Source of the DNA: a virus | Length of the DNA: 33,016 bases | Direction: 5' to 3' (one strand) | Virus record (IMG/VR): IMGVR_UViG_3300043548_000043 | Span: 1-33,016 of that record | Part shown: in pieces, positions 6,542 to 16,093 of the stretch | How positions within the stretch are numbered: the stretch's first letter is position 1 | How the letters are laid out: each line of letters opens with the position of its first letter | Made by a program: the position numbers and the translations under genes | The notes under the pieces: model-generated | The model's database searches: none | What the model was told of the DNA's origin: nothing | Seen by the model: the letters and a program-made list of their open reading frames with translations, nothing else

Positions 6542-9500
6542 ATGTCCCTGTGGAACACATTCACCTCTGGTATTGGCGCAACAGTAAAGACTTTAACTGG
6601 TGGCGCTAGTTATTTAAGTCCAGAAGAGCAAGAAAAGGCAAGAGTCCTTAATGCTACAATTAAAGATGGACTAGCATCTATCGATGCGAAACTTAGTGGA
6701 ACCCCAATTGTTGGCACTGTAGCTGGTGCTGGAAAGAAGCTAACTAAAGGTGTTGGCGACTTACTGCTAAAGGGTGCTATTGAATTAAATCAAGAAGTAC
6801 TTTCTCCTTACATTTTCCGCCCTATTTCTACTGCTGCACTTTTGACAGATAAAGATTCACCACTTTACAAAAAGGGTGAATATGAAGAAGGTTTTCAGTT
6901 CTCTGATATCAAAGCAGCATACGACCGTAGTGCTAAAGTATCTGCGTTTCAGGCTCTAACTAAGTCAGACTTGACACCTATTCAGCCTTTCTCTTCTTTA
7001 ATACTTTCTACAGGCAAAATTGACCTTGACAAGGTTGACCTTTGGAATGACGAAAGCATCAAAAAGAACTATGTCGATAATGCTGTAGGTCGTTGGTTTA
7101 CTGGTATTGGTGACTTTGCTGTTGGCAATAAGGCACTTACTCTTGCAGGCAAAGCAACAAAAGTTGCAGTAGTAAAGCCTGTTGGTACTAAAATTGGTTT
7201 AGTTACATCTCAAAAGACACTTGCTGACTTAGCGACCGATATGGAAAATGGCATTGCGTATGCCAAGAGTAACGGTGCAACTGGTACACAGACAATTTCT
7301 GGTAATCATATGGTTACATTGGCTGAGTCAAAAGACTGGGGTACAATCACTGATATCGTTAGCAAGTATAGTGTTAACGAACGATTACTACCACTAATTC
7401 ATGATGCTAAAGATGCAGATGTAGTTAAAGATATGATTCTTGCAGACAAGGGCGACCTTGTTGCAATGGAACGTCTTGCTAGTGCTAACCTTGCAGAAAT
7501 GTTTGATTTTGGTGATGTTGCTGGACAGTTAAAGAGCAAATATATTTCTACTGGTAAGTCTTATCTTCCAGAAGGTGCTGCAGTTCCACGCCTTAAGGCT
7601 GCGTACGATGCTGCTATTGATAACAACAAGCAGTATAGAAAACTTCGTGATGCATTCTTTGATGAAGATTACAATCTAAAAATTGGTGGCAAGGCGTATA
7701 TGCCTAAAGAACCAATCTTTGGTCGCGGTACAATTATCAAGACTGGCGAAAAGATTAGAACCTTCAAAGAAGGTAATCGCTTCCGTGAGTATGGTGATGA
7801 CTTTAATAAGTCTGCAAACTTTATGGAAATGAATCTTGGTGTTCCAGGACGTATGGCAGTTAAACTTGTCAAGTGGACACGTCGTCAGGGTGAAGTAGCA
7901 CCATTAGGTTTCGTAACTTTCTCGGGTATGCGCCCACTAGATGGTCGTATTGAACTTAATGCATTCTTAAATAATCTTAAGATTTTCCGTGATGGAAATG
8001 AAATGGTTGAAGTAAAGCCAGGTGTAAGGCAGAAAGTTGGCGACCTGCGTCGCGAATGGGAAAATCTTTACATGCGTTCTATTGGAAAGAACGAAGTTGA
8101 AGTTCTTGAAGATATCGATGCGCAAATTGGTAAGATTCTTGCATATAAGCATAACTGGTATGATGAGAAAGAAATTGCATCTCATATTGCAGAGTTCCGC
8201 AAGAATGTAAATACTGGTCTTAACTCTGTAAAGCAAATTGGTTATGGCGTAGATTACAATGGCACAGGTCTAATTGTTGACCCAGTAACACTTCGTCAAA
8301 TGGCTGAATCATATCGCTTTACTCCATGGGATGATATTGAAGATTTAATGTCCATGGCTGCAGAACCTAGCGCAATCAAGGCTGCCGTTAAGGGTGGCAA
8401 GAGCGCTGCTAAAGAGACATACCGTGAACTAACTCGTTTATGGACATTCAATGTTCTTGCGCGTCCTTCTTACATCATCAAGCAGTCAATCGCAGAACCT
8501 ATTGTTAGTGCTACACTATCACAAGGGTTAGACTTTATTTGGTCAGATGTATTGGGTATTTCATCTAAGGCTAGAGCAGCCGCAGGCGGTACAATAGCAG
8601 GCTTCCGTAGTGCTATGATTGGACGTTCGTTTGCCAATTATAAGAACTTCCGCAAGGGTGTATTTAATCGTTATGTAAACCCTAAGAGCCGCGCAGAACT
8701 TAAAGAAGTTAATGCCGCTGTACGCGATAAGCAATTAATGCTAACTAGAGCAGAAGTTATTAAGAATACTGCACAGGCTTCTTTAGAAGACTTGCTAACT
8801 AATGCTTCCCCTGCAGCAAAGGCTATCCATCTTAAAAAGGCACGTAATAATTTAGCAACAGCGAGCAAGTTACTAGATGAAATGGAACTTGACTTACGCG
8901 CAGCAGTTGTCCCGTTTGGCGTAAAGGAAGCAATTCCTAGCATGGCAACATTGGAGCGTCGTATAGCGTTTCTCGAATCACGCACACCATCTAAAGCCGC
9001 TGCTGCTAAACTAAAAGAAGCCAAGCAAGCTATGGCTGAGTATAACAATGTTATCAATAAACTTGCTACCAATCCTAAAGTTATTAGAGATGCAGAAGCA
9101 GCAGTATTAGAAGCATACAAAGGCATCGACAATATTGTTGCTGAATTAAAGCCAGCACTTCAAAGACAGGCTGACGTATTTGGCAAGAGCGCTGAATTTA
9201 AGAAGCGTTACTTTGCACCAGAGACACAGTATCGTATTGTAAATGGTCAATATATTGCTATTGATTCATTTACCTCTGGACCTAGCCCGTTTAGTGCTGC
9301 TATCCGTGCAGAAACAAGTAACGCACGTACAACAGACTTGAATATCATGGCAGAAACATCTGTTGGTATCCGTAAGTCACTTGTTGAGTTTAAAGTTCCT
9401 AATACTTTAATTAGCGTATCTCATCCAGAATACTTCAATGAATTGTCATATATCGCTAACCGCGTTATGCGACAAGACCCATTAATGGACTTAATTCTTG

Positions 9501-11608
9501 CAGAAACACCTGTATCTGAGTTAGCTCGTTGGGCTACTAGCGATGCTGGTATTGCATACATGCGCGAATTTGGTGTTATTAACCCTAAGCAATATGAATC
9601 ATTTATTGCAGAACGTATTGGCATTGTACGCCGTACATTCCCAACCGTAGAAGTTCGTGCAGCAATCCTACAGCGCGAAGTAACTGCAGCAGAATTACAA
9701 AAGATGCTTGCTGGTAGTGTTGATGAATTGTACGATATTATCCCATCAAACTACAACTATGGTGCAACTAACCTAGGTGGTTTAAAGGGTATTGGCCAAG
9801 CAGTAGATAAGGCTACGTCTACAGTATTTAGATTCATGGCATCTGCAGAAAATCCAATTCGTAACGCACTCTTTGATAAGATTGCTATCAACGAAGTGGC
9901 ACGTCGTGCTGATATTCTTATTCAGCAAGGTGTTGAAATGACACCTGCTCGTTGGAATGCACTACGTCAATCCGCAGGACGCGAAGCAATACAAGAGATG
10001 GAAAAGGCTGTATATACTATTCGCCGTCCTAATCGTTTGCTTAAAAATGCACGATTTGCTGTAGCGTTCCCTACTGCTACTGTTAATGCGTTCTACCGTT
10101 ATGGTCGCCTTGCTGCGAAGAACCCAGTTGGTGCTACAATCTTTACATCTAACTATGGCAAGATGTTTGCTAACTTTGGTGTAGACGAGAATGGCAATCC
10201 AACAAATGATATGTCAAAGATTACTCATATCATTGTCCCTGCAACCAAGGAACTAGGCTTAGGAACCTTTGAAGAGGGTATTCCGCTAAGTGCAAGGTCT
10301 ATTGGATTCTTGCTTAACGTACCTTCTCCATCATTTATTACCTCTATCTCTGTTGGCCAGATTATGAAGAACTTCCCTGGCACAGAAGCAGGTATTAAAG
10401 AAGCGCTTAACATGGGTGGAGTAGACTTATTTAAGTTGTTCTATCCTTACGGAGCACCAACTTCGGTTACTGAACCATTCGTGCCACGTCAGCTAAAGGC
10501 TGCATGGATTGCTGCTACTGGCCCACAGGGTCAAAAAGATTACTTAGCATCTTGGACATCAGTGTACAATTATCACCACATGTTGTACGAAATGGGAATT
10601 GAAAAAGAATTCCCAAGCGATAAAAAGATTATTCAAGAAACTAAGCGCCTATGGCAAGCAAAGTTCCTTTCAGGATTTATCTCTCCTGCTGGTGTGCCTT
10701 ACAAGGTTGAAACATCACCTATGCGTATGGCAAGCAATCTATACTACAAGTTAGTAGAGAAGTACACCAAAGAAGGCAAGAACATCCAGGATGCACGTGA
10801 TGCTGCTGGTGATGATATGATTGGACTACTTGGACCAAAGTTCATGGTAGACCGTGTATCATACAGTGGTTCTAATAAGGCTCTTAGCATTCCTGCTACT
10901 TACGATTCATACAAGCGTGTATTTGAAGATAACAACGAACTTGTACAGCAATTAGCGCAGATTGATTCTAATGATATCAAGGTTGTTGCGTTACTAACTG
11001 CTGACCTAAGCCGCGACCCTGCAGAGCGTTCAGATAATATTCTTGCAATTTTATCTGACCCTAATCTTAAACTTCCTGGAACAAGCAAAGGTATTAACGA
11101 ATACCGTTTGACTCCAAAAGAAGTTGAGATTGAACGCATCAAGCAGCGCACTTGGGACCAGTACAACCTAGTCAAAGATGCACTAGAGGCTAAAATTACC
11201 GATGGTAAGACTCTACGTTCACATCCAGAACTTAAAGCTGTACTAGACCAGACGGTTGAAACTTATTTCAAGAATCAAAGCCAGGCTTGGTATGATGACT
11301 ACAAGATGGCTGAGTTCGGCGATACTTCTTACAAGTATGCACGTGCTTTGTCAACTATTACATCTAATCCTAAGTTCATGAAGGCTAACGGAAATACTGA
11401 TTTCTGGAACGATACCAAGACATTCATGCAAGCGCGTGATATCTTCGTAACATTCTACCAGTCGCTACCAGATTATGACCCACGTAAGGCCGTCATTAAA
11501 GATGGCTACAACCAATGGGTTGAGATGACAGCGAAGCAGTGGAATCCGAATCTATCTTCTATCATTAAGACATACTTTAGTAACGATAACTTAAAGGCGG
11601 TAAACTAA
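6542..11608 (+). CDS. Giant virion protein (1688 aa), putative internal/ejection protein
   Basis: This is the largest gene of the window, with an excellent ribosome site (AGGAGG at 6530-6535, 6 nt spacing). The protein is largely helical. Residues of about 1-70 are Gly/Ala-rich and amphipathic (GTPIVGTVAGAGKKLTKGVG). A long Lys/Glu/Ala-rich helical or coiled-coil stretch covers roughly 720-870, and a conserved-looking FPTATVNAFYRYGRLAAKNP lies near 1170-1195. I see no clear lysozyme, transglycosylase or polymerase motif. Podoviruses such as T7 carry very long internal core proteins that are ejected to form a DNA conduit, and the length and composition fit that class. Its place upstream of the scaffold and capsid genes differs from T7. 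It is not a convincing tape measure because no tail-tube genes are present. The role is inferred. Confidence 0.8.
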   Translation: MSLWNTFTSGIGATVKTLTGGASYLSPEEQEKARVLNATIKDGLASIDAKLSGTPIVGTVAGAGKKLTKGVGDLLLKGAIELNQEVLSPYIFRPISTAALLTDKDSPLYKKGEYEEGFQFSDIKAAYDRSAKVSAFQALTKSDLTPIQPFSSLILSTGKIDLDKVDLWNDESIKKNYVDNAVGRWFTGIGDFAVGNKALTLAGKATKVAVVKPVGTKIGLVTSQKTLADLATDMENGIAYAKSNGATGTQTISGNHMVTLAESKDWGTITDIVSKYSVNERLLPLIHDAKDADVVKDMILADKGDLVAMERLASANLAEMFDFGDVAGQLKSKYISTGKSYLPEGAAVPRLKAAYDAAIDNNKQYRKLRDAFFDEDYNLKIGGKAYMPKEPIFGRGTIIKTGEKIRTFKEGNRFREYGDDFNKSANFMEMNLGVPGRMAVKLVKWTRRQGEVAPLGFVTFSGMRPLDGRIELNAFLNNLKIFRDGNEMVEVKPGVRQKVGDLRREWENLYMRSIGKNEVEVLEDIDAQIGKILAYKHNWYDEKEIASHIAEFRKNVNTGLNSVKQIGYGVDYNGTGLIVDPVTLRQMAESYRFTPWDDIEDLMSMAAEPSAIKAAVKGGKSAAKETYRELTRLWTFNVLARPSYIIKQSIAEPIVSATLSQGLDFIWSDVLGISSKARAAAGGTIAGFRSAMIGRSFANYKNFRKGVFNRYVNPKSRAELKEVNAAVRDKQLMLTRAEVIKNTAQASLEDLLTNASPAAKAIHLKKARNNLATASKLLDEMELDLRAAVVPFGVKEAIPSMATLERRIAFLESRTPSKAAAAKLKEAKQAMAEYNNVINKLATNPKVIRDAEAAVLEAYKGIDNIVAELKPALQRQADVFGKSAEFKKRYFAPETQYRIVNGQYIAIDSFTSGPSPFSAAIRAETSNARTTDLNIMAETSVGIRKSLVEFKVPNTLISVSHPEYFNELSYIANRVMRQDPLMDLILAETPVSELARWATSDAGIAYMREFGVINPKQYESFIAERIGIVRRTFPTVEVRAAILQREVTAAELQKMLAGSVDELYDIIPSNYNYGATNLGGLKGIGQAVDKATSTVFRFMASAENPIRNALFDKIAINEVARRADILIQQGVEMTPARWNALRQSAGREAIQEMEKAVYTIRRPNRLLKNARFAVAFPTATVNAFYRYGRLAAKNPVGATIFTSNYGKMFANFGVDENGNPTNDMSKITHIIVPATKELGLGTFEEGIPLSARSIGFLLNVPSPSFITSISVGQIMKNFPGTEAGIKEALNMGGVDLFKLFYPYGAPTSVTEPFVPRQLKAAWIAATGPQGQKDYLASWTSVYNYHHMLYEMGIEKEFPSDKKIIQETKRLWQAKFLSGFISPAGVPYKVETSPMRMASNLYYKLVEKYTKEGKNIQDARDAAGDDMIGLLGPKFMVDRVSYSGSNKALSIPATYDSYKRVFEDNNELVQQLAQIDSNDIKVVALLTADLSRDPAERSDNILAILSDPNLKLPGTSKGINEYRLTPKEVEIERIKQRTWDQYNLVKDALEAKITDGKTLRSHPELKAVLDQTVETYFKNQSQAWYDDYKMAEFGDTSYKYARALSTITSNPKFMKANGNTDFWNDTKTFMQARDIFVTFYQSLPDYDPRKAVIKDGYNQWVEMTAKQWNPNLSSIIKTYFSNDNLKAVN

Positions 11609-12538
11609 TTGACTACAGAGCAAAATACGCCTAATACTGATGCTCAGAATAATGCAATTCTTGCTACTATCGTGCCATTTTTAGATAAGTTAATGGCTAC
11701 CTCCACTACTGGTGGACCAACTAGCACATCTACAACAAGCACTCAAACATCTGTTACTCGACTAACTTATGCTACCGCTAAGGCTCTACTTCAAGAGACC
11801 CTAAAGGGTATGGGTACTAACTATAAGTTAACCGCAGAAGACATTAGTGCTTTCATGAAAGAATTCAAGACTGCACAAGATGCACAGATTGAAAAGGTTG
11901 TACAGACCGCTAGCAGCAGAATTACTCCTGGTGCGAGCGCAGAAGCAACTAAGAGAGTTATTGAATCTACTGCTCGTCAAGAGTTTCCATCATTCTTTAA
12001 GCCTGCTGATTTTGCTAGTGAATATCTTTGGAAGAAGATTGACTTCAAAGATGATGCTATGCTTGGCAACAAAGCAACTGGCGTTCTTGCATCTGTTCGT
12101 GGTTTGACAGATTCATTCTGGTTAATGGGTGTAGATGATAACTATATGCGTAATGCTGCAAAGCAGATTGCTATGGGCAAGAAGACTCTTGAAGAGTATA
12201 ATATTGAATTACAGCAACTTGCAAAGAAGGAATACTCTTCATTTGCAGACCGCTTTGATAAGGACCCAACTTTAACTACACAGGATATTGCAGCCCCTGT
12301 TATCAACCTACTTGCTAAGACTTGGCAAAAAGACCCTAAAGATATTAAAAAAGATAATGCAATTTTGATGTCTTATATGAATTTTGCTGGTGCAGATGGT
12401 AAGGGTAAACAACCTTCTATGTATGATATTTTATTAAAAGCTAAAGCTGACCCTCAGTTTGATTTAACCGAAGAAGCAAACAATAATGCACGTGACGCAG
12501 CTATTGGCTTTGCACGTGCAGTTGGATTTGGAGTATAA
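11609..12538 (+). CDS. Putative internal virion protein (309 aa)
   Basis: It starts with TTG immediately after the stop of the 1688-aa gene (TAATTG), which implies coupled translation. The N-terminal 50 residues are a Ser/Thr-rich linker (TSTTGGPTSTSTTSTQTS). The rest is helical, with repeated Lys/Ala/Glu patterns and a short aromatic stretch (GLTDSFWLMGVDDNYMRNAA). No enzymatic motif is seen. Together with its neighbours it forms a set of three large helical proteins before the scaffold. I infer a virion-internal or ejection role, as in multi-protein ejection systems of podoviruses. Confidence 0.7.
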   Translation: MTTEQNTPNTDAQNNAILATIVPFLDKLMATSTTGGPTSTSTTSTQTSVTRLTYATAKALLQETLKGMGTNYKLTAEDISAFMKEFKTAQDAQIEKVVQTASSRITPGASAEATKRVIESTARQEFPSFFKPADFASEYLWKKIDFKDDAMLGNKATGVLASVRGLTDSFWLMGVDDNYMRNAAKQIAMGKKTLEEYNIELQQLAKKEYSSFADRFDKDPTLTTQDIAAPVINLLAKTWQKDPKDIKKDNAILMSYMNFAGADGKGKQPSMYDILLKAKADPQFDLTEEANNNARDAAIGFARAVGFGV

Positions 12539-14172
12539 TGGCAGTCGATACAGCAGCAGCGCTGCGTAAATTACAAAGTGGACAGACATTAACTGCAGAT
12601 GAGCGTCAAGCACTCGGAATGGGTGTTAGCGCAACAACTACAAAGTCTCAAATGTCTAAAGCGGAAATTGATGCTGCTACCGCAAAAGTTGTTGCTGCTG
12701 GTGGTAAGTCTACCGATACCGCTAACCAACTTCCAGGTGAATCATCTGCAGAAGCAAATGCTCGTATTGCTGCTGGTTATAAAGAAATGCTTTCAAAGCC
12801 AGTTCTTAGCGAAGAAGCTAAAGCTTCAGGCGCAGAAATTAAGTTTGTACGCGTAGGCACAGGCGGACAAGGCGAGTACACTGTTGTAACTCCAATTGGT
12901 TATACTGGTCCAGACATTACAACAACTCAATGGACAGATGGAATTATTCCTAATACTGGCAAATACACAACTGGTACATCAGTTGGCAAGACTGTTGCTG
13001 GTGGTAAAGTTGTAGGTGCTACTGCATCCACAAGTTCTTCTGGTAATGGCAACGTCGGTGGTAATGGTAACGTCGGTGGTAGTGGTAACGTCGGTGGTAG
13101 TGGTGGTGGCGGTGGAGGAGCAGTAACTGGTGCTGACAATAGACCAGTAGGAACTCCTCCTGCATATGTTTATAATGCTGTAACTGGTAAGTGGGAAATG
13201 CCACCAAAGCCAACAGGTGCTGGTTCTTGGGTATGGGATAATATTAAGGGTTGGGTTAATACAAATGTTAATCCTGGTTCATCTGGGGCAACTACCGAAG
13301 GTGGGCCAACTTTAGCGCTTAACACCTTTAAGAATACTTTAGCACTATTCTTTGGCGCTGGTGAAATGTCCCAGGCTTGGGTAGATTCTATCTATAAAGT
13401 AGTTATGGGTTACGTCAATACTGGCGCAGATATACAAGAAGCCCTAAATTTATCTTTACAAGATGTACGCAATAATCCTGCATTAAAGCCTTTTACTGAC
13501 CGTTTTAAGGGCATCTATGCCCTGCAGGACCGCCTAGCAAAGGGTGAGGCTGTATCTGTCCCAACTATTGCTGAATACTTTAAGACCCAAGAAGCAATGG
13601 GCGATACACTACGGAACGTAGGTCTTGGCGAACTAGCAACTCAAGATTTCTTAGGTGATGTTCTAGGTAGGGGTAAATCTTTACTGGAAGTTACTAACCT
13701 TATCGATAGCGTTTTCAGCGCTATTGACAATGCGCCTGATGCGCTCAAGAAAGATTTACAGACATACTTCCCTGGAGTAGACCGTACGTCTATTGCTAAG
13801 GCTTTGCTAACTGGCACACAAGGTTGGGCAGAACTTGACAAGAAGGTCAAGGGCATTAGTGTTCTATCTGCTGCAAAGAGTCAAGGAATTACAGTTGACC
13901 TACCGACCGCTAGCGATTTAGCGTTACTTGGTACTGACTATGCTGGTGCGCTATCTGGCTTCCAGCAAGTTAAGGAACTAGAGCGTGGACAGATGCTTGG
14001 TAAGATAAGTGGTATCGATTTCACTCAACAAGAAGCAATTAATGCTCAATTTAAGAGTGATGCTGCAGCACTAGCAAAGATTGAAAAGATAAGAAAGCAA
14101 GAAGCAGCAAGATATGCTGGTTCTGCTGGAAGACTTGCATCTCGAGAACGAGGCAGCGCAGGTCTATTTTAG
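12538..14172 (+). CDS. Putative internal virion protein with Gly-Asn-Val repeat linker (544 aa)
   Basis: The ATG overlaps the previous stop by one base (TAATG). Residues 1-150 are Ala/Thr-rich. A flexible linker at about 168-195 is built from three GNGNVG-type units and a Gly run, encoded by an 18-bp tandem repeat. The C-terminal two thirds is folded-looking and helical (KNTLALFFGAGEMSQAWVDS, then TFLxx-like helices) and ends in a Lys/Arg-rich helix (RKQEAARYAGSAGRLASRER). No known domain is recognised. Position and composition place it with the 1688-aa and 309-aa genes as virion proteins. Expression just upstream of the scaffold gene is compatible with prohead assembly. Confidence 0.7.
   Translation: MAVDTAAALRKLQSGQTLTADERQALGMGVSATTTKSQMSKAEIDAATAKVVAAGGKSTDTANQLPGESSAEANARIAAGYKEMLSKPVLSEEAKASGAEIKFVRVGTGGQGEYTVVTPIGYTGPDITTTQWTDGIIPNTGKYTTGTSVGKTVAGGKVVGATASTSSSGNGNVGGNGNVGGSGNVGGSGGGGGGAVTGADNRPVGTPPAYVYNAVTGKWEMPPKPTGAGSWVWDNIKGWVNTNVNPGSSGATTEGGPTLALNTFKNTLALFFGAGEMSQAWVDSIYKVVMGYVNTGADIQEALNLSLQDVRNNPALKPFTDRFKGIYALQDRLAKGEAVSVPTIAEYFKTQEAMGDTLRNVGLGELATQDFLGDVLGRGKSLLEVTNLIDSVFSAIDNAPDALKKDLQTYFPGVDRTSIAKALLTGTQGWAELDKKVKGISVLSAAKSQGITVDLPTASDLALLGTDYAGALSGFQQVKELERGQMLGKISGIDFTQQEAINAQFKSDAAALAKIEKIRKQEAARYAGSAGRLASRERGSAGLF
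13042..13107 (+). repeat. 18-bp tandem repeat encoding Gly/Asn/Val linker
   Basis: Three near-identical 18-bp units (13042, 13060 and 13078, each ending AACGTCGGT) plus a degenerate fourth lie inside the 544-aa gene. The units keep the frame, so copy-number change would lengthen or shorten the linker without breaking the protein. Confidence 0.85.
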
Positions 14173-14292
14173 TATCCTGAGCGGACCTATCGGCCCCGCC
14201 AGTGTAAAAGACCGAGAGCAAGAGCCAGCCTATTTCCCCGAATAGCAACTGAGGCTTGCGACTAACAACGAATAGAAGGGTGGATGGTTGCT

Positions 14293-14772
14293 ATGAGCAA
14301 CGAATACTGGGATGATGAAGACGACTTTGATATGGAAGTCGAACAGCAGGAACCTGTCGGAAATGACTTGATAAAGAAGTTACGCAAGGCAGACCGAGCA
14401 AAAGAAAAACGTATCAAGGAACTTGAGGCGGAACTTGGTGGCTATAAGAAGCAGACCACAGAACGCACAGTCAAAGAAATCCTAGAACAAGAAGGTGTGA
14501 AACCTAGTTTAGCAAAGTATATTCTGAGAGACTTAGATTCAGAAGTAAGCGCAGATTCTGTTAAGAATTGGCTTATTGAGAATGGTGAAGACTTCGGATA
14601 CGAGCCAACAAGGGAAGCATCTAGAATCAATGATGAGGACCGTCGTGAATTACGTAATCAGGACTCCCTCGTCGAAGGTGCATTAACACCTGACCGAGCA
14701 CAAGATATTGAGATGCGAATCGCTAACGCTACAAGTCAAGAAGAACTTGAGCGCATCTTGTACTCACAATAA
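14293..14772 (+). CDS. Scaffolding protein
   Basis: A 159-aa acidic, highly charged, helical protein directly before the capsid gene is the classic profile of a head scaffold that guides capsid assembly and is then removed. The N-terminus is very acidic (EYWDDEDDFDMEVEQQEPVG). A coiled-coil segment follows (KKLRKADRAKEKRIKELEAE), and the C-terminus is helical (TSQEELERILYSQ). Two in-frame ATGs exist. 14293 is preferred because GGGTGG at 14278-14283 is 9 nt away, while the ATG at 14284 is only 3 nt from the GAAGGG. The nearby HslV-like peptidase is a candidate for its removal. Confidence 0.8.
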   Translation: MSNEYWDDEDDFDMEVEQQEPVGNDLIKKLRKADRAKEKRIKELEAELGGYKKQTTERTVKEILEQEGVKPSLAKYILRDLDSEVSADSVKNWLIENGEDFGYEPTREASRINDEDRRELRNQDSLVEGALTPDRAQDIEMRIANATSQEELERILYSQ

Positions 14773-14805
14773 AATCATAGTATCTAGTCACTGGAGGTGA
14801 CACAC

Positions 14806-15759
14806 TTGGCTACAAATTATACCTCAACAGACTCCGCGTCTTTAGGTGGAACCGCTGGTAGCGCAGGTCTTGTACAAAAAGCATACGACAAGATGATTGA
14901 GTTTGCTTTACGCGACGAACCTCTAATTCGTTCAGTAGCAGACAAGCGCCCAGTAGCAAAGACCAACAACGGTAACGTAGTTGTTCTACAGAAGCATGCT
15001 GACCTAGCGTTGGCAACAACCGCTCTTACAGAAACATCAGACATTGATGGCGTAACAGTCGGTACACCAACTTCTGTAACAATCACAATGCAGGAATTCG
15101 GAAATGCAACAACCAACACACGTGCGTTGAAGCTCTTCTCACTAACTGACATTGACCCAGATATTGTAACATTGATGGCACGTAACCAGGCAGATTCAAT
15201 TGACGAACTAGCGATGACAACTCTTCGCGGTGGCTCAAACGTAATCTACTCAGGTTCAACTGCAACATCAACTGCTACAATCACTGCGGCAGCAACACTT
15301 TCAACAGCAAACATTGCTAAGGCAGTTGCTAAACTTCGCAAGAACAAGGCTACAGGCAAGCGTGGACAAGACTACTGGGCTGGTATCCACCCAGAAGTTG
15401 CACACGACCTTATGCTTGAAGCAGGTTCAGCAGGTTGGGTAATTCCAAACGCGTACGGCATGTCACAGGACCGCATCTGGGCAGGCGAAGTTGGACGTTA
15501 CAAGGGTGCATTCTTCATTGAATCACCACGTCTATACAACGCTACAGACGGTGCTGCATCTGCTCGCGTATACCGCACAATCCTTTGCGGTAAGCAAGCA
15601 CTTGCTGAGGCTGTGGCAGAAGAGCCACACACAGTTATCGGTCCAGTTACCGATAAGTTGAACCGCTTCCGTCCAATCGGATGGTACGGCGTACTAGGCT
15701 TCGCACGTTATCGTGAAGAGGCTCTATACCGCATTGAGTCAGGTTCTTCAATCGCTTAG
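14806..15759 (+). CDS. Major capsid protein
   Basis: The 317-aa protein after the scaffold has the composition and layout of an HK97-fold capsid subunit. It has an Ala/Thr/Ser-rich N-arm (TNYTSTDSASLGGTAGSAGL), a long helix region, the segment MQEFGNATTNTRALKLFSLT, and conserved-looking LRKNKATGKRGQDYWAGIHP and VYRTILCGKQALAEAVAEEP. TTG at 14806 is taken as the start because GGAGGTGA (14793-14800) lies 5 nt upstream. A GTG at 14797 would overlap that ribosome site. Third positions are C- and A-rich, as in a highly expressed gene. The family call rests on synteny and general similarity. Confidence 0.9.
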   Translation: MATNYTSTDSASLGGTAGSAGLVQKAYDKMIEFALRDEPLIRSVADKRPVAKTNNGNVVVLQKHADLALATTALTETSDIDGVTVGTPTSVTITMQEFGNATTNTRALKLFSLTDIDPDIVTLMARNQADSIDELAMTTLRGGSNVIYSGSTATSTATITAAATLSTANIAKAVAKLRKNKATGKRGQDYWAGIHPEVAHDLMLEAGSAGWVIPNAYGMSQDRIWAGEVGRYKGAFFIESPRLYNATDGAASARVYRTILCGKQALAEAVAEEPHTVIGPVTDKLNRFRPIGWYGVLGFARYREEALYRIESGSSIA

Positions 15760-15774
15760 TTGATTGACACTTGG

Positions 15775-15796
15775 GTAGGGGTAGCAATATCCCTAC
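15775..15796 (+). other. Small hairpin downstream of the capsid gene
   Basis: GTAGGG (15775-15780) pairs with CCCTAC (15791-15796) in the 64-base gap after the capsid stop. There is no T-run, so it is more likely an mRNA-processing or stability element, or a weak attenuator that keeps capsid expression above that of downstream genes. Confidence 0.3.
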
Positions 15797-15823
15797 TTAA
15801 GGGTAAGTTCACTAAGGAGAACA

Positions 15824-16093
15824 ATGCCAAATTATATATTCACAACACCAGTTGTAGAAGAAGGTCCTAGCGGACAGCATCGCTTGTTCTACTTCTATAA
15901 ACTTAAAAGAGGATTAACCATTACCCGTGTAGGTGATTACTACGAGATTGGTAGATGGTTTAATCATGATGAACTAGAAGCCGTGGACGAATATTGGCTT
16001 GGTGGTCATGAACATGAAGTAACAGAAGCAACTAAGAATGCATTGATTGCAGGGGTAGATGATGTCACAGAAGCAAACTTTAGAGAAATCTAA
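15824..16093 (+). CDS. Small hypothetical protein downstream of capsid (89 aa)
   Basis: An 89-aa protein with a good AAGGAG ribosome site at 15814-15819, 4 nt before ATG. It has a beta-rich start (YIFTTPVVEEGPSGQHRLFY) and an acidic, aromatic middle (RVGDYYEIGRWFNHDELEAV). No known motif is seen. It overlaps the next gene by 35 bases. A head-completion or capsid-decoration role is possible from position only. Confidence 0.75.
   Translation: MPNYIFTTPVVEEGPSGQHRLFYFYKLKRGLTITRVGDYYEIGRWFNHDELEAVDEYWLGGHEHEVTEATKNALIAGVDDVTEANFREI

Noticed and set aside
6542-11608. Tape-measure protein
   Set aside because: Length and helicity would fit, but it lies upstream of scaffold and capsid and there are no tail-tube or assembly-chaperone genes with a frameshift.
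13042-13107. CRISPR-like array
   Set aside because: Units are contiguous, 18 bp and in frame with a protein linker; there are no spacers.
12927-13213. Minus-strand Pro-rich or His-rich frames
   Set aside because: They are antisense readings of the 18-bp Gly/Asn repeat; low complexity, no ribosome site.
14797-14805. GTG start for the capsid gene
   Set aside because: It overlaps the GGAGGTGA ribosome site. TTG at 14806, 5 nt downstream of that site, fits better.
14817-15152. 111-aa minus-strand frame inside the capsid gene
   Set aside because: An antisense shadow of a strongly codon-biased gene; no ribosome site.
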